A DNA stretch of 64,000 bases from Ramazzottius varieornatus (GCA_001949185.1 BDGG01000001.1:8564721-8628720); one strand, 5' to 3'; positions 11,224 through 22,832 are shown, counted from the first letter of the stretch. A program made the numbers and translations. Notes: generated from the letters alone by a model not told the origin.

Positions 11224-11539
11224 TTTCTTCGCTCTTGCTATCTACAGTCTTTGCAAAACTGAATAACAGGATGTTAAGTCTATTCATAGAGCTATCCGAA
11301 GTTGGATAAAACAAGAAACGATATCAGAGTGGTCAAAAACGCGCAAAGTCAGGCCTGAGCGCAACCAAAGTACGGCCCAGGCGTTTTTGCATAAACAGTC
11401 GACGGGTCGCACGTGGATGCGATTGTGCTCGTTGAACGAGTGCAGGCACTTTCCATTGAATTTTGCATGCACAGAAGAAACCGCACCCTCCGTTCTGAAA
11501 ATTGCTCGAAAGTGCTCGCGGACTGTCTTTCTGCATAGC

Positions 11540-12210
11540 AGTACTACTCATACGCCAGGCGTCATAACAACGACGCCTTTTTGTTCAGAGGGGATGCGGT
11601 CTATGCCGCAACAGCGGCGAAGCTGGAAGCCCCGGAGGCCGCTGTTTCCACATTTTCCCCTGTCAACGACAGCCTGCACAGCTCTAACTTGACCATAGGA
11701 GATGTGGGTGTTGCCGAAAGGCTGTCTGGAGATGTCGTCTAGGTCCTAGTTGTTGCTAATAAGAACTTCTTCCTACACAGACCAAGAGCATAGTTCCAGC
11801 GGACCCGAACGTGACAGAGAAAGATGCTTAAGAAGAGTCTGAGTGGGCGAAGAGGGCTGACAAGCACTACGACGCCGGTGACGACGAAAGCGTAAGTCAT
11901 GTTTTGGCACTGAGCGAAGCGCAGATATCCTGAATGTTCAGGTTTAGATAGGTTTGATGTTCTTCACAGTGTACGCAGAAGTTTGGTAGAGCCATTCGTC
12001 ACGCGGACGTGCTCATCAGCTACGCAACTGCCAAAAGATACGATTCCTCCAGACCGGGCGTCCAGGAAACACCTACGGTAGGATAGCTTTTTGTATCCCT
12101 TCAATTCAATAATGAACACAGTAGATGAATCCAGTGTCGCTGCTGTTACGAATAGGCTGCAACCGACTGAAAGATGGCAAAGGATACCCGATGGTTGTTG
12201 ACGTCAGCAA
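11540..12210 (+). pseudogene. Possible small multi-exon gene of unknown function
   Basis: Protein-like stretches line up with plausible splice sites. One is open at about 11560-11735. An acceptor-like CTACACAG near 11778 opens the next stretch, which ends at an AAAGC/GTAAGTC donor near 11892. A TTCTTCACAG acceptor near 11970 opens the third, which reaches an ACG/GTAGGA donor near 12078. An ACACAG acceptor near 12122 opens a fourth. The implied introns are roughly 40-80 bp, like those of the pogo element here. One in-frame TAA occurs in the second stretch. I recognise no domain; the translation is acidic and Ala/Ser-rich. It could be a chance alignment of sites or a decayed host gene. Confidence 0.25.
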
Positions 12211-12817
12211 ATTAAAATTTACGCGTAATGGCTCCGGTGGTGTTGGGAGTTTTATACCAAACGCTGAACTGATGCCGAGCTGTACTGCAAGCTCTGCACT
12301 CTGAGAAGTGGTGAACTTTCAGCGGAATAGAGCAAATCCTTGCGCAACAATATCGACCATTTCATCTTCAAGGGTGACGTTTACTAGGGCCACTACAGAC
12401 ACAGTCCATCAGTACATCTTCAACGTCGACCGTAGTGTCGTAGTTCAGCACAAAAATCTTGGATCTGGATGCTACTGTTGGCCATTCTGTAGCTACACGT
12501 CTCCTGCTTCTAGCAGTGATCGCTTCCGCAGAAATGTTCATCCTCAAATACCGACTGAAGGCGGAAGAATCATGCCTGCGTGTAGAGCACGATAATGATT
12601 CGCAGTACTCTCTTGAGTAGCAACACTCTGCCTACCGTTCGTTTCAAACCTCATGGTGTCGGATATGGTGGCATGATTTCCCAAACGTGATAGATTACAC
12701 CACTGCAAGCGACATAGAAGTCCAGTCGCTTTTATCTAAAACAACAGTAATTTTTCTGACGAACTGAATGTGTATGTGAAAGGAGCTTTCTACTGTCTCT
12801 GTTGTCCGACCTCCAGC
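12211..12817. other. No supported gene
   Basis: A 95-codon plus-strand frame at 12308-12595 is unrecognised. It may be further coding sequence of the preceding candidate gene, but I see no clear splice link. Confidence 0.3.
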
Positions 12818-12859
12818 TTCACCTCCACCTCCACCTCCACCTCCACCTCCACTCCACCT
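12818..12859. repeat. (CCACCT)n microsatellite
   Basis: About seven units of ACCTCC/CCACCT with one shortened unit near the right end. The poly-Gly and Ser/Thr frames across it are low-complexity artefacts. Confidence 0.9.
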
Positions 12860-13099
12860 CGTCTTGTCAAAAAGGAAGGTGGTCACTACTGCATTCACTG
12901 CCTGCACAGTTCTGCCGTCTCTAGTGGTGCCGGGGCTCAACGCGACGAAGATCGCTGACAAGTCAACAGCAGGAATACCAACGATACATTCTTACCAACG
13001 TGTTGACAAGCCCAGCCGATGGAATATACCCAAAGACAGCAGCTACTGGTACCGCTGATGGCTGCCGGAAAGCCAAGAAAACTGTACGCTAAGTACCGG

Positions 13100-13202
13100 T
13101 TCAGCCATAACAGCCACAGCAGCCACAGTAGCCGCAGTAGTCACAACAGCCACCGACAGCCACAACAACCACCGGTGACGCGAAACAGCCACAGCAGCCA
13201 CA
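13100..13202. repeat. Imperfect CAGCCA/CAGTAG low-complexity tract
   Basis: A stretch of degenerate 6- to 9-base units (CAGCCA, CAGCAG, CAGTAG, CAACAG) about 100 bases long. It gives a His/Ser-rich plus-strand frame at 13019-13264 that I do not accept as a gene. Confidence 0.7.
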
Positions 13203-15557
13203 TGGTCGGGTTTCCAGCAACGTGTAGGACACGTGCCGTAGGTGCAAGAGCTGTTGCGACCTAAACTTCTATTACGACTTTGACAGCGTTGAAAAGTTTT
13301 CAGTTCGCTCCATTTCGTCGTCAAAACGATACTGACGACTCCCACATCAACAGACGATTCCGCAAAACCTTAAAGTCTCTCTTCGATAATCCCAGGTTCA
13401 AAAAGCAGTCGGACATTAAAACGCGATGCGGTGTTTCGGTCGAGATCACAGGTCAAGAGGCATACTGCTTATCCAAGAATTCCGGGTTTTGAAGAAATTG
13501 TACCTCTCTCTGTACTGGGCCATCTGAGTACCGAATTCTCGTTGAATCAACACACCGCCCACAGTCTTCCACAAGCCACTTCGTTGATTGTCGATGCCAT
13601 TCTTTCTTTACGTCTTTACCAATATGGGAGTTCCGCGTTACATTGCAGAACACTGCTCCACTGGGATATCTTTGGTTAAGTAGTGAGTTTTAGCTCATGG
13701 CAGCTGGAACTCAGTTTACTTCCTGATACCGATTACTCTAACGTGGGTGCAGAGGCAAAGCGGAATACAGTAAGATGGCTGCAGCGCTGAAGCAAGGTCA
13801 AATGCAGCACGAAAAAGTTGCAGGAGTAGTTTTGACATTGCATTAGCCAGCTAGAACGGGATTAAACGGCGTTTGCACCCATGGATTGGCTGTAGCAGGA
13901 GTGAGAACGTGAATAAATGCAGCTTCCACAGGTCCGCCCGCTTACCGTAAAGGTCGGTCATTATGCTTTTGCTCATAGACTTAGGCATCCCTTTGCAATG
14001 ATGTAGCCTGCTTGTATCTGTACATCCTATTGCACTCAACCACCAGACGCCCATTAGTCAAGCGAATCTATGAAAAACGCCAGCTTTGTTCTTGAATATA
14101 CATAGCGTGCCGCTGCAGCGGCCCACAAGAAATTTGAACCGCGAAAGCGCTCTCGTACAAATTTTATCCCAAAAGGTGAGGTCTTGTGACCCTCGGAACA
14201 CTTTGACTCTGGTGCGAGTCAGACTGGCTGCCGATCTAGAAGCCATCGGAAAACAGTGCCCATGGCATTGTACGGTCTTTGCGAAGCCTGCAGTGCGAGG
14301 TACTCGTATGTAAATACGAGTGTACCACTGGCAACAAAGTTCAGTTTTTCACGTCCGGGCTGAAAAACGCCCTGGGATGGTCGCAGATTCCACTTCCCGT
14401 TCTTACTGCAAGCCCAAGTGGCTTTATCAATTCTAAACGGGTTCTATTCCGCTGTCGCAGAATCAGCAGGGAGGATTGATTTTCTCGTAGTAAGAATGTT
14501 TTTGTATTGACTTGGGATATCTTGAATGAGGATTTTGACAACCAGAAAAACCAGTTGAGTCTATCGTCCTAATGACTGACAGTACAACGATACTTCTGGA
14601 GAAGCCGACGCAGCTCGGTCCCATTGACGGTGAACACGTCGAGATCGATAGCTAGATCACCAGGTTCCTCCACGGCTTACAGTTTCCGAGTGTCTGCTTC
14701 ATAAGCTATCTCCATGTTTAACTGCCATTCAAAGACCGTAGAAGCTCGATCGGCATGAACAGTATTGGTGGCCACTTGATTTTTAGTCTGAGCATACTGT
14801 AATATCCATGGCGCCTGAATGGGTGAAACGCTGTTTTATTGGTGTGAACCAGAATCCGAGCGGCCATCAGGTCTGATTCAGCAGAATATACAGCCACACA
14901 ATCGAAATACCCTAAAGATTTATGACTGGATCACGTGTCGTGTAATCGAGCATTAACAATCGTGAGACCGCGGTCCGTATGGAATGGACGATAATGATAA
15001 CCTTTATTCAGTCTGAATGCAGAGTTGGGCTACAGCGCTTGTATGACTAAATCTGAAAGAGGGTGCAAGAGAGCGAGAAGGAAACGGGTATAATTCCACT
15101 GTAGACAGCTAGACAAAAAATCAAGCGCTTAGTACTAGATCAGGACTTGGGACGACTGAGAGCAAGACCTCTAACAATAGTGATATCTGTTATGCAGAAG
15201 ACCGTAGGACGAGATCACATCGTACATGGCAAAGCACAAGTTGAGGTCCGTAGAATGCGGAGGAAGACGGATCCAGGTAGGTCGAAGTCCGACACCTGTT
15301 GCCTTCCTCACCAGTCAGCACGCTGTGGATGCATGGCAATGAGGTCTTTCCTGAGTGAGCATACGCCACCGGTTGGGCGCAGCTGCCTGACGTAGGAATG
15401 TACAGTAGCGCAGGACCTTGGTCGTTTCCACTGCTTGAAGCGAAGATGCACTCGACGTCGTGGACCAGCAAGCTACCCGGCGAGCCGTTGATTCATTGCA
15501 ACGTCAGCGCTCCAGGATACACGCTGGAAGGTGGCTTGGCTCAAACAATAGAAAATC
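13203..15557. other. No supported gene
   Basis: Only short unrelated frames (60-82 codons) occur on both strands. None carries a recognised motif, and I saw no inverted terminal repeats or RNA genes. The part just left of 15558 may be the body of the SINE whose tRNA-like head lies there. Confidence 0.35.
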
Positions 15558-15652
15558 AGTCCGAACTGGGCTTCGAAGCCAGGTCGCTTGCGTGCTAGAC
15601 AGACTCGCCAATTGAGGGCGGACAGTCTCACCACTTAGCCACTCAACATGCC
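15558..15652 (-). repeat. tRNA-like sequence (Leu-like), probable SINE head or tRNA pseudogene
   Basis: On the minus strand there is an A-box-like TGGCTAAGTGGTGAGA and, about 60 bases on, a B-box/T-loop GGCTTCGAAGCC. The T arm pairs CTGG with CCAG around a TTCGAAG loop. An anticodon-arm-like segment CGCC-CTCAATT-GGCG would place CAA at the anticodon position. The seven bases at the two ends do not pair as an acceptor stem, so this is unlikely to be a working tRNA. tRNA-derived SINEs keep the internal pol III promoter but lose the acceptor stem, which fits; the SINE body would then run toward lower coordinates. Confidence 0.4.
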
Positions 15653-16410
15653 TCATAGATCAAGCGGTAGCTGTACACTATAGTAAAAAAGTCCGAACTT
15701 CAAAAACATCAGCTAGAACAAAACAAAGCAGAATGCTCCGAACGAAAGTTCTTTCAAGAAAGCCATTTTTTTGCGCACGCTAGTTGGCCAGAGTATATTA
15801 TGGACCAAAAAGAGCTCATGCTGGGATTCTCGGCGGTAGCTGCGTGAAGGTACATTCGGAGGCTACAACTTGGGGTTATCATTGGCAGCTATCACACTAG
15901 TCATGATGCTTACCACACGGACTGGATCAAAACAGTTATTAACGCCTGCTGTACAAACCGCAGCGCTTGTCTTATGTGTGGCGCGGCGTATCATCTAGTC
16001 TATGAATCCTCCGTCTTACGGCTGTCACGAAAATATCATGCCAGAGTCACGTTGTTCTTCGTATAAACAACACTGCGCAAAATCGAACAAGAAAAGTTGG
16101 CAGTGGTTTGCCGGCTGCTATTTTCCAACGTCCCGTCGATTCGAGAGATCAAAAGTAACTGCACTTCTTTATAATTGACCAAACGGCTCTACGAGGTTGC
16201 CGTACATCGAAATGAGACGTTTTTGACACTGCGTCCGACGCATATGTGTTTCAAGAGTTATGCAACACCCCTTTTGTCCGTCACCGAACAGCACGCGGTC
16301 GAAGCGTAACTAACGGCAACAAGGACTTCGCGACGAAACAAACGCATCAGGCTGGACGCCAGCATCTAACAGTGCAGGACTTCTGGTTGAGTACCTGAGG
16401 TATCGTTACC
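15653..16410. other. No supported gene
   Basis: No frame of useful length, repeat or RNA gene was recognised between the tRNA-like segment and the 3' side of the secreted-peptide gene. Confidence 0.35.
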
Positions 16411-16878
16411 TTAATCATGGTTTATTTCCACCAAAAGCTTATTTTTAGTCTCGTTCATTTTCATCGAGCCAGTATTCCATACACTAACTACAGTTTTACC
16501 TCCGAGATGTGTCAATTGCTTTAATTTGACCGTGATATGCGAATCACAGTGTGGGTGACCAAACACATGGCAGGCCACTAAAAGAACTGAATAAATGGAA
16601 GTGATTACTTGGCAGCCTTGTGCTGAATGGCTTGCCATTTTTCGTTTGTTTTGTTCCACCGTGTAATAAACAGATGGGTCATCGCAAAACAAAATCAAGC
16701 GTTTGAATTGACACATGTGGGAGGTAGAACTGTATTACAGATTTAGCTGAAACGATCTTTACAGGTTGTCCATTAACACTTCACTCAAGAGCGCTAAACA
16801 TTCCTCTCTTGTTCTTGAATAAGTACTGCGTCGACGTATACACTTCCACACGATACCTGTAAATTCCGCTCCTGTTCG
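16411..16878 (-). other. Possible 3' untranslated region of the secreted-peptide gene
   Basis: The minus-strand sequence downstream of the peptide gene holds an unrecognised 101-codon frame (16716-16411) and an AATAAA-type signal near 16424, with another near 16590. These could end the transcript of the gene at 16879-17124. A spliced second coding exon is possible, but I found no convincing donor inside the upstream frame. Confidence 0.3.
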
Positions 16879-17124
16879 CTAATGACGAAAAATCACTCCA
16901 ACAGGTGCCTTGAATTCTGACTTATTCAGCCCGTGAAGGCTGTTGTTGGATAGATGAACCTGGCGTTTGATGAACATAGATGTCTGCTCCGGCTTTCCAT
17001 GCGCTTCCGTTGTGGGATTGGGCGAGGTGGCGCTATCGACTTTCTCGCCATCGGCGGAGCTTGCAACATGACAGGTTGTCGCCACTAACAAGCAAAGGAT
17101 AATTCCTTTAGCAATTTGTGGCAT
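16879..17124 (-). CDS. Small secreted protein / candidate peptide precursor
   Basis: An 81-residue frame starts at the ATG at 17124-17122, chosen because a signal peptide begins right there: a Lys near the start, then GIILCLLVATTCHV and an ASSA cleavage site around residue 24. The mature part is hydrophilic, Ser/Thr/Lys/Glu-rich, without cysteines. A dibasic IKR sits at about residues 49-51, followed by QVHLSNN, a context in which prohormone convertases often release a pyroglutamate peptide. A TATA box lies about 80 bases upstream on the same strand. No lesion is seen and no mobile element overlaps it. I do not recognise a named family; the precursor role is inference from layout. Confidence 0.5.
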   Translation of the reverse strand: MPQIAKGIILCLLVATTCHVASSADGEKVDSATSPNPTTEAHGKPEQTSMFIKRQVHLSNNSLHGLNKSEFKAPVGVIFRH

Positions 17125-17203
17125 CGTGTATGCTTCGTGACAATGCAACTGAAGAGATGACGGTATCAAAGAGTCAGTATGAGATAACAATTGTGGAAGG
17201 CAG

Positions 17204-17210
17204 TTATATA
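17204..17210 (-). promoter_or_regulatory. TATA box of the secreted-peptide gene
   Basis: TATATAA reads on the minus strand 80 bases before the start codon. Transcription would begin about 25-30 bases downstream, near 17178, leaving a leader of roughly 50 bases. Position and strand agree with the gene at 16879-17124. Confidence 0.5.
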
Positions 17211-20200
17211 CAAAAATGTCTTTGCTTGCATGCAAAGTAACAATAGTCTTTCGTTCACTCGTCCGCTCACGTTGGCTTAATTATCATGGATTCTCGTTTG
17301 ACCGTCTGTTCAGGCGGATTTTGGCTTAACGACCTGGCGGCAGAACGACCGACAAAGGCACGTGGTTTGCTGAATAATGCTTCAGTTCGAACAACGCGTA
17401 ACCATATCAAGCATTTCCTGCGTTGTTTTCTCGAAAGTTATGAACACTAGTGCAACAATCCCGACGAGAAAGTACAGGACTGATGTTGTTATTGAAATCT
17501 CAAAAGCGGTGACTACTGCCGTGCAGGGGTGTTGGCTATTCTGGACTACCACGCATTCTCTAAGTTTAGCATTTATAAAGCTCTACTATGAAACTCGATA
17601 GTCCTGTTCTTTCGCAGCTCACGGTTTCTAGCGACCTCTCAGCTCTCAACCACCGTTCTTATAACAGGAACTTCTTTCTGTTACCGTTAGAGGAGTGTTT
17701 CCTTCTTCCGGGTACGCCTTATTGTTTCGCACTTAATTGGGCATTGCATTTCATTATATGACTGAACGGGGATGAAAGCGTCACGCCGTTCCAGAGCAGC
17801 TCATCTATGGGCCTGACCAATCCGTTCTGTTTCTCGTCCGAGCACAAAGCTGATAAAGTTAAACTGATAATTTGGCAAAACCGTTCTGAGTGAACATCCT
17901 AGTTTGAGGTGATTTACATTGCTGCCGTGGTCCAGTATCGGACGATACTAGTCCGTCCGAAGGACATAAGCCCACTGAGTCTGTGCTATATAAGCACTGG
18001 CTTCATACTTGGTCGGGGTCGGTTCTGCATCATATACTAAAGATGAGTAGGAACGCCAAAATATTCCCCAGTTCGAAAATTCATAGGTAGTCGTTCCCTC
18101 CTTATTCCGTCCTGGAATTTTCCTTCATCGCTTCATATACTCTCCGCTATGCGTTGATGCTTTACTCGTTTCTTTTTCGTGGATCGGTAGGGAAGCATTA
18201 ATTCTGTTGGGTACGTGCAGCAATGAGTTTCCAAGTGATTTGAGTTTGATTTTTTTCGGCTGACCGATAGCGGTAGCTTTGGCCTCTTTTGAACCGGGAT
18301 GATCTTAACCTGGAAGCACTCAAACTTTGAACTTGACGTCATGACTGGAGTCGTCCTTTCCGGTCGGTAGGAACGAGTCGTCCCGGTACACGCAGAAAAT
18401 ATGCCGAAGAGGATTTCACTCGAAAATAACAGGCTGCCTGCACGACGCAAACAGATTGACACCACACGATTAGTCAAGGATATTTGAGTATTTTTCTTCA
18501 TACTTGGTCCACAAATATCTGAAACTGAAGGGTTTGTCCGTCAACCAAATACCGTAGAAAGTGAACAGCTGCTCCTAAAAAATCATCTGTTGTCGGTCTA
18601 TTCGCGCCAGACTTGCACCCGGCTGTTTTCCAGTGAAAATCTGCCGGGCGCCTTTTGGTGCTAATACCGGGACGATCCTTTTGCACTGAAGGGAGCAAAC
18701 GACTCAAATCATAGCGTCAGGTTCAAAGTTTGGATAACCTTCTAATACGTAGTGACTCGGTGGACGGGGTCCACGGGTCGAATACTACGTGCACGGGATC
18801 ATGTGTGGAATTTTTCCGGTGCGACGTTTCTACCAGGACACCGTAGCTTGTAGAACGCGATCTACGTGCAAAACCTCACCGAACGACACACCAAACGTAA
18901 TACAATACGCGAAAGATGGCAAGCCACACGATTTTCAGCCGGTTTTCGTTCCCAAACACACAGGATTTCAGAATCTTTATCTTCTTGCGATACCCGAGCG
19001 GGTAAGCCTTCCATGCATAGGGCCCTGCTTCCTCGAATACTCGAGTTCGGAACTTTCGACTTTCTGCCTCCTGAATCTAAACCAGTCAAGTGAATCCCAG
19101 TCAAACCTGGAGCGAAGCACGCTAAGAAGCCGTGAATTCATACTGTGCCAATTCGTATCGTGCCAGCGGCAGCGACGGACAAGTAAAACGTAACTACAGA
19201 TGGGTTACCAGTCACAAGAGCCAATCAGAATGTGGCCTAGGTAACAGAAACCAATGGAGGGAGGGAGGGGCAGGGTATGGTGGCACTGGGAGCACGGGGA
19301 TATGTACTGGATTCGTCTGGGTCCACGGGATCCTGTACGTGGTAGCAAAACCGTTGGTAGCCGTGTAAAGGGCGTCTTAGTCTATCTTAGATGTGAATGA
19401 GAATGTAGTGATAGTGATGTCATCGCACACCTGGCTTGGCCTATGATGTGTGTCGCTGTCTAAGTTTAAGACTGCTGTTAACGCATACCGGGCAAGAACC
19501 TTTCAGCTGTTCTAAGAAAATCGGACGAACTAGCTAACTAGTAGCGTAAACGAGACTCTAAGGCCAAGAAGAAGAGACCACCTACAGATGCCGCATTAGC
19601 CAAATAACTGATGTACGAAAGTCTCGACTTACATGGCATACACGGAGGGTAAGAACGTCATCGCGTACGGGTGTTCGTCAGAAAACCCACAGTCGGAAGA
19701 ACAACTTTCGTGGGAAGATAACAGTTGATGCGAGGAAAAGACAAAGTCGCTTGTTGATGACATCTGGACCGGATGCCACCCCTCGCAATCACGTTTTATC
19801 TGAAGAGAACTACTGCCATGAACGCGAGAACCGCCTTCTGCATGCGCGGAAGACCCAGGACGCTGTCCAACTTGTTCAGAATGGCGTCCCCGTACGCCAG
19901 ACGGCTGCGGCCTTACGGCTGCAAATCAAGAAACCGGTGCGTGAGAAAGATCTTCACAACCCTGAAGCTCATGCGGATCGAGCACTTAATACCGGAGTGA
20001 CCGAAGGAAGTAGTAATATGTATGGCGCTGTTCGTTTTGGTCGCCAAGCAATCAAACAAATTGGCCCTGATTGCTTTGGTGACCTGCAGTCATATACGCT
20101 CTGATATGATGTCATTGGCCTGGTCAGACAAGACACGACATGACGTCGCCCTAGTCTGATATCTATTTGGCGATGGGTTAACCATAGGTTTAGCTCGTAC

Positions 20201-20731
20201 AATCCCACCAGCAGGAGCTTCATTGTTTTACATGTATATCCACATAGGAAAGCACGGTCAGGTTTAGAATTCAGCCATAATTCGAAATCAATTTCTGCTA
20301 GCTGAACATCGGACACTGCTTTAGCGCCAAGAATGTTGCATTTACCTGTATGAAAATGAGCGCACGTAACATGGTGAGTTAAGCAAAAAGCGCAGGAAAC
20401 ATTTCAGGCTCACGAGATAAATATTTCAGTAACATTTGTGGATCGTCTTGTTTTCCAGTGATTTTCCGTAGCCTTTCGTAAACATCTCTTGACCGAACGG
20501 CTTGACCAAAGTTAAACGTTCCCACAATGTTCACGATTCGGAAATTAGAAAGGGTTGCGTGTTTGCAGCCAGCCTGCTAAATAGTGCGACAGTATTGATA
20601 GCTCTTGGCGAGCGCGAGAGAGACTCTTGCTCGTTTCTTGCACCGTTCACCACGATCTTGCCGTTCCAGAAAATCTTGCAGTGAGATTCAGGGGAGTCAG
20701 TTTTCTGATTAAAAGACCGGAGAAGGACTGT
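17211..20731. other. No firmly supported gene
   Basis: Several unrecognised frames occur: 18133-18501 minus (122 codons), 18789-19193 plus (134 codons) and 19969-20316 minus (115 codons). The plus frame 19751-20104 contains AVQLVQNGVPVRQTAAALRL, which resembles the helix-turn-helix start of pogo/Tc1-type transposases, but nothing catalytic follows. I see no clear inverted repeats here. Confidence 0.3.
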
Positions 20732-20770
20732 GGATGTAGTGGATGTAGTGGATGTAGTGGATGTAGTGGA
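20732..20770. repeat. Four tandem copies of GGATGTAGT
   Basis: A 9-base unit is repeated just over four times without mismatch, about 75 bases left of the first recognisable Polinton gene. It may mark sequence outside the element, since no Polinton gene is seen further left. Confidence 0.95.
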
Positions 20771-20846
20771 CCATATCAACCTTGTTTCTAGCTCCACAAG
20801 ATTTATTGTACAGTTTAATTCAGCCGTAGCGACAATATTCTTGATG

Positions 20847-21450
20847 ATGGCCATGTCTCCCGAGGATGATTAGAAAACACAATTTATTGTCAAATTATTA
20901 CAGAACGTTAATGAGATGTTCGCGAGACCGCCCACAAGAATGGTGTTCGAATATAGTGAATGGCAAGAGGCTTACGACGTAACACTGGAAAGAAATCCAA
21001 GGATCCTGTTTGTGAGGGATCTTGATGAGATATTAGAGAACGAACACTATTTTTCCAGCAGGGAGCAAAATCTTATATCGGAAGATTTCGCCTCAATAAT
21101 AGCAAAAAAACGAGCATGCAAGCAATTTGTTCACGAAAGGCATACACCATAAAAGATTTGACGTTATCCACATATGTTGAAGCATATTCCAGCAGGGGAA
21201 GAGTATGCGGAATTTGCATCTCAGCTCATCGTATCTAATACTTTGTAAAAACACAAGAGACGTGAATCAGATTGTCACGTTAGCCAGACAAACTGGCAGA
21301 CCTGATTTAAGTGACGCACATGTAAAAGTGACAAGTAAGCCATTTCAGCTTTTAATACTGGACATGAAATCCGATTGCCCTGGCTATTTGAAGATACGAA
21401 GCCACATTTTCTCTGACGAGGTGACCAAGGTGTATGTAGCCCAAGTATAG
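20847..21450 (+). pseudogene. Polinton FtsK/HerA-type packaging ATPase (fragmented)
   Basis: This ATPase would pump element DNA into capsids. The region around a degenerate Walker A is visible at 20860-20885, where a TAG at 20871-20873 replaces a codon just before Lys-Thr and the glycines are lost. It is followed by FIVKLLQNVNEMF and MVFEYSEWQEAYDV, typical of the family. The Walker B position near 21085 reads SEDFAS where hydrophobic residues and two acidic residues are expected. After a frame change the C-terminal part (21205-21450) is well kept: LILCKNTRDVNQIVTLARQ, then PFQLLILDM and IRSHIF. It is about 200 codons, near the family's usual length, so damage is by small lesions. Confidence 0.85.
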
Positions 21451-21485
21451 TTACGGTACCGTAGTCATGTCAGAAGTTAGATGAG

Positions 21486-21795
21486 TTGTTGCCTTTTGTT
21501 GCTACACTTACGTCTCTCAAGCCGGCACAACGCAGAGCTTTACTACAGTGCTGCCAGAAAAGCCACATCAAAGCATTTGAGGAGGTGTGTCTTAACATCG
21601 TCAAGAACACTGTAGATCTACGTCCTCAGCGTTTGAGGGTATGTCATTGGTATCGTAAACCACTGAAACTACTTGCTCCCCGCAAATATCCGTATCGAGA
21701 GAAGAAGGAGATCTTACTGCCAAAGGGTGGGTTTTTTTGCCGCCGTCTCACCTGTGCTTGCGTCAGCAATCGCTTCGGCACTGGTAGCGCAGTAA
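21486..21795 (+). pseudogene. Small conserved Polinton protein (basic, KGGF, hydrophobic C-terminus)
   Basis: About 100 codons. The N-terminal two thirds are helical and basic (LKPAQRRALLQCCQ, EVCLNIVKNTVDL), then Lys/Arg-rich up to LLPKGGFF, a hallmark of a short protein that follows the ATPase in many Polintons. Right after that, a run of seven T (21732-21738) shifts the frame; the alternate frame gives an Ala/Val/Leu-rich hydrophobic tail ending in TAA at 21793-21795. Its job is not established; a membrane or core role has been suggested for similar proteins. The next gene starts one base later. Confidence 0.65.
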
Positions 21796-21796
21796 G

Positions 21797-22806
21797 ATGC
21801 AGACACTGTATGTTGTCCCGAAGAACATCGCTATGGCTAATTGGCCTGACAGGCAGAGCAACAGAAAACAAATAAAGGATACGCTCGCATTCATACAAGA
21901 AAAACCCGAAGCTGTCGAAATCATGGCACTGGACCAACTGACTGAAAGAACTCTAGGAAATCCGATGATGACCGAGTGGGAAAAAGCTCTGGCTCTTTCC
22001 GACAACCTACAAAAGTTCACTGCTCTGAAGGCGCAAACGTCTCCTGAGCAGCCACCTCCTATCGCCTTCCAAACAGGACCACCACTTCCCCCTCCTCCGC
22101 CACCCATCCCTAGTATGCCGCTTGTACCTTCAGCATCCGCTCGGTTGTCTACTTAGTTAAATGTGGTTAAAGACTATTTGCTGAATCCTGGAATTCGTGG
22201 AAAACCCAAACCTCATTCTGCACCTGTAACAGCGTTAAGGCATCCTGAAGGTCCTCCACCACATGTACCTGACGATTATGCTCCGCAAATGGAGGTGGAA
22301 CACCCAAGGCAAAAAAACCTGCGAAAGCGCACACTGTCCGAATCACCAGGCAGCTCTCCTGTCGCTACCGATAAAGGTGCCCCATTGCTGTACATTGTGA
22401 GTGGTGAACGTTTAACAGGACACGACGCCGCTACGGCAAGAGCTCAGTCCACACGAACGTTAAAGCCGGCTAGAAAGAGGGGAATCAGAGAGGTTGAACC
22501 GATAGAAGTCAGCGACAGCTGCTACGAAACGCCAGACCGTCGGACTCGGGGGAAAACTAAAAAGAAAGCTGTGGAAAAGGCGGAAAAGGCGAAACGCGGG
22601 TGGCAAGGAACAAAGGATATTAGAAGAGCAGCCATTCTGGATAATATAAAAACAACTGCTGGAGTGAGGGTCCTGGGGAAGCAGCAGCAGTAGCAGCAGC
22701 GGCGGCGAAGAGAAACAGTGATTCGGAAATTGATCCGGATCAGACACCCCATACATTGCACGGAGGAAAAGGGTCTTTGTCTAAACCGAGGTGGTTGGTC
22801 ATTTAA
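21797..22806 (+). pseudogene. Polinton conserved gene starting MQTLYVVPK, function unknown
   Basis: The ATG at 21797 follows the preceding stop by one base. The N-terminus (MQTLYVVPKNIA, then a helical segment to LQKFTALKAQ) matches a Polinton protein with an x-YVVP start and a helical domain. A Pro-rich linker follows, and a TAG at 22154-22156 interrupts the frame, which continues to 22693 with a charged, Arg/Lys-rich part. A CAG/GCG repeat at 22680-22710 marks a frame change; the alternate frame runs on to a TAA near 22804. The segment before the end (HGGKGSLSKPRW) is basic. Order and linkage to the ATPase and the small gene support the Polinton assignment more than motif strength does. Confidence 0.6.
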
Positions 22807-22832
22807 GATGGCGAACATCACGCCACCGCTAC

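Noticed and set aside
12695-12961. Minus-strand frame with a poly-Gly core
   Set aside because: The Gly run is the CCACCT repeat read in reverse; the flanks show no domain.
13019-13264. His/Ser-rich plus-strand frame
   Set aside because: Low-complexity CAGCCA tract; no conserved motif and no initiation or splice context.
19751-20104. Helix-turn-helix-like AVQLVQNGVPVRQTAAALRL as a transposase
   Set aside because: Only one short motif, with no DDE residues or inverted repeats around it.
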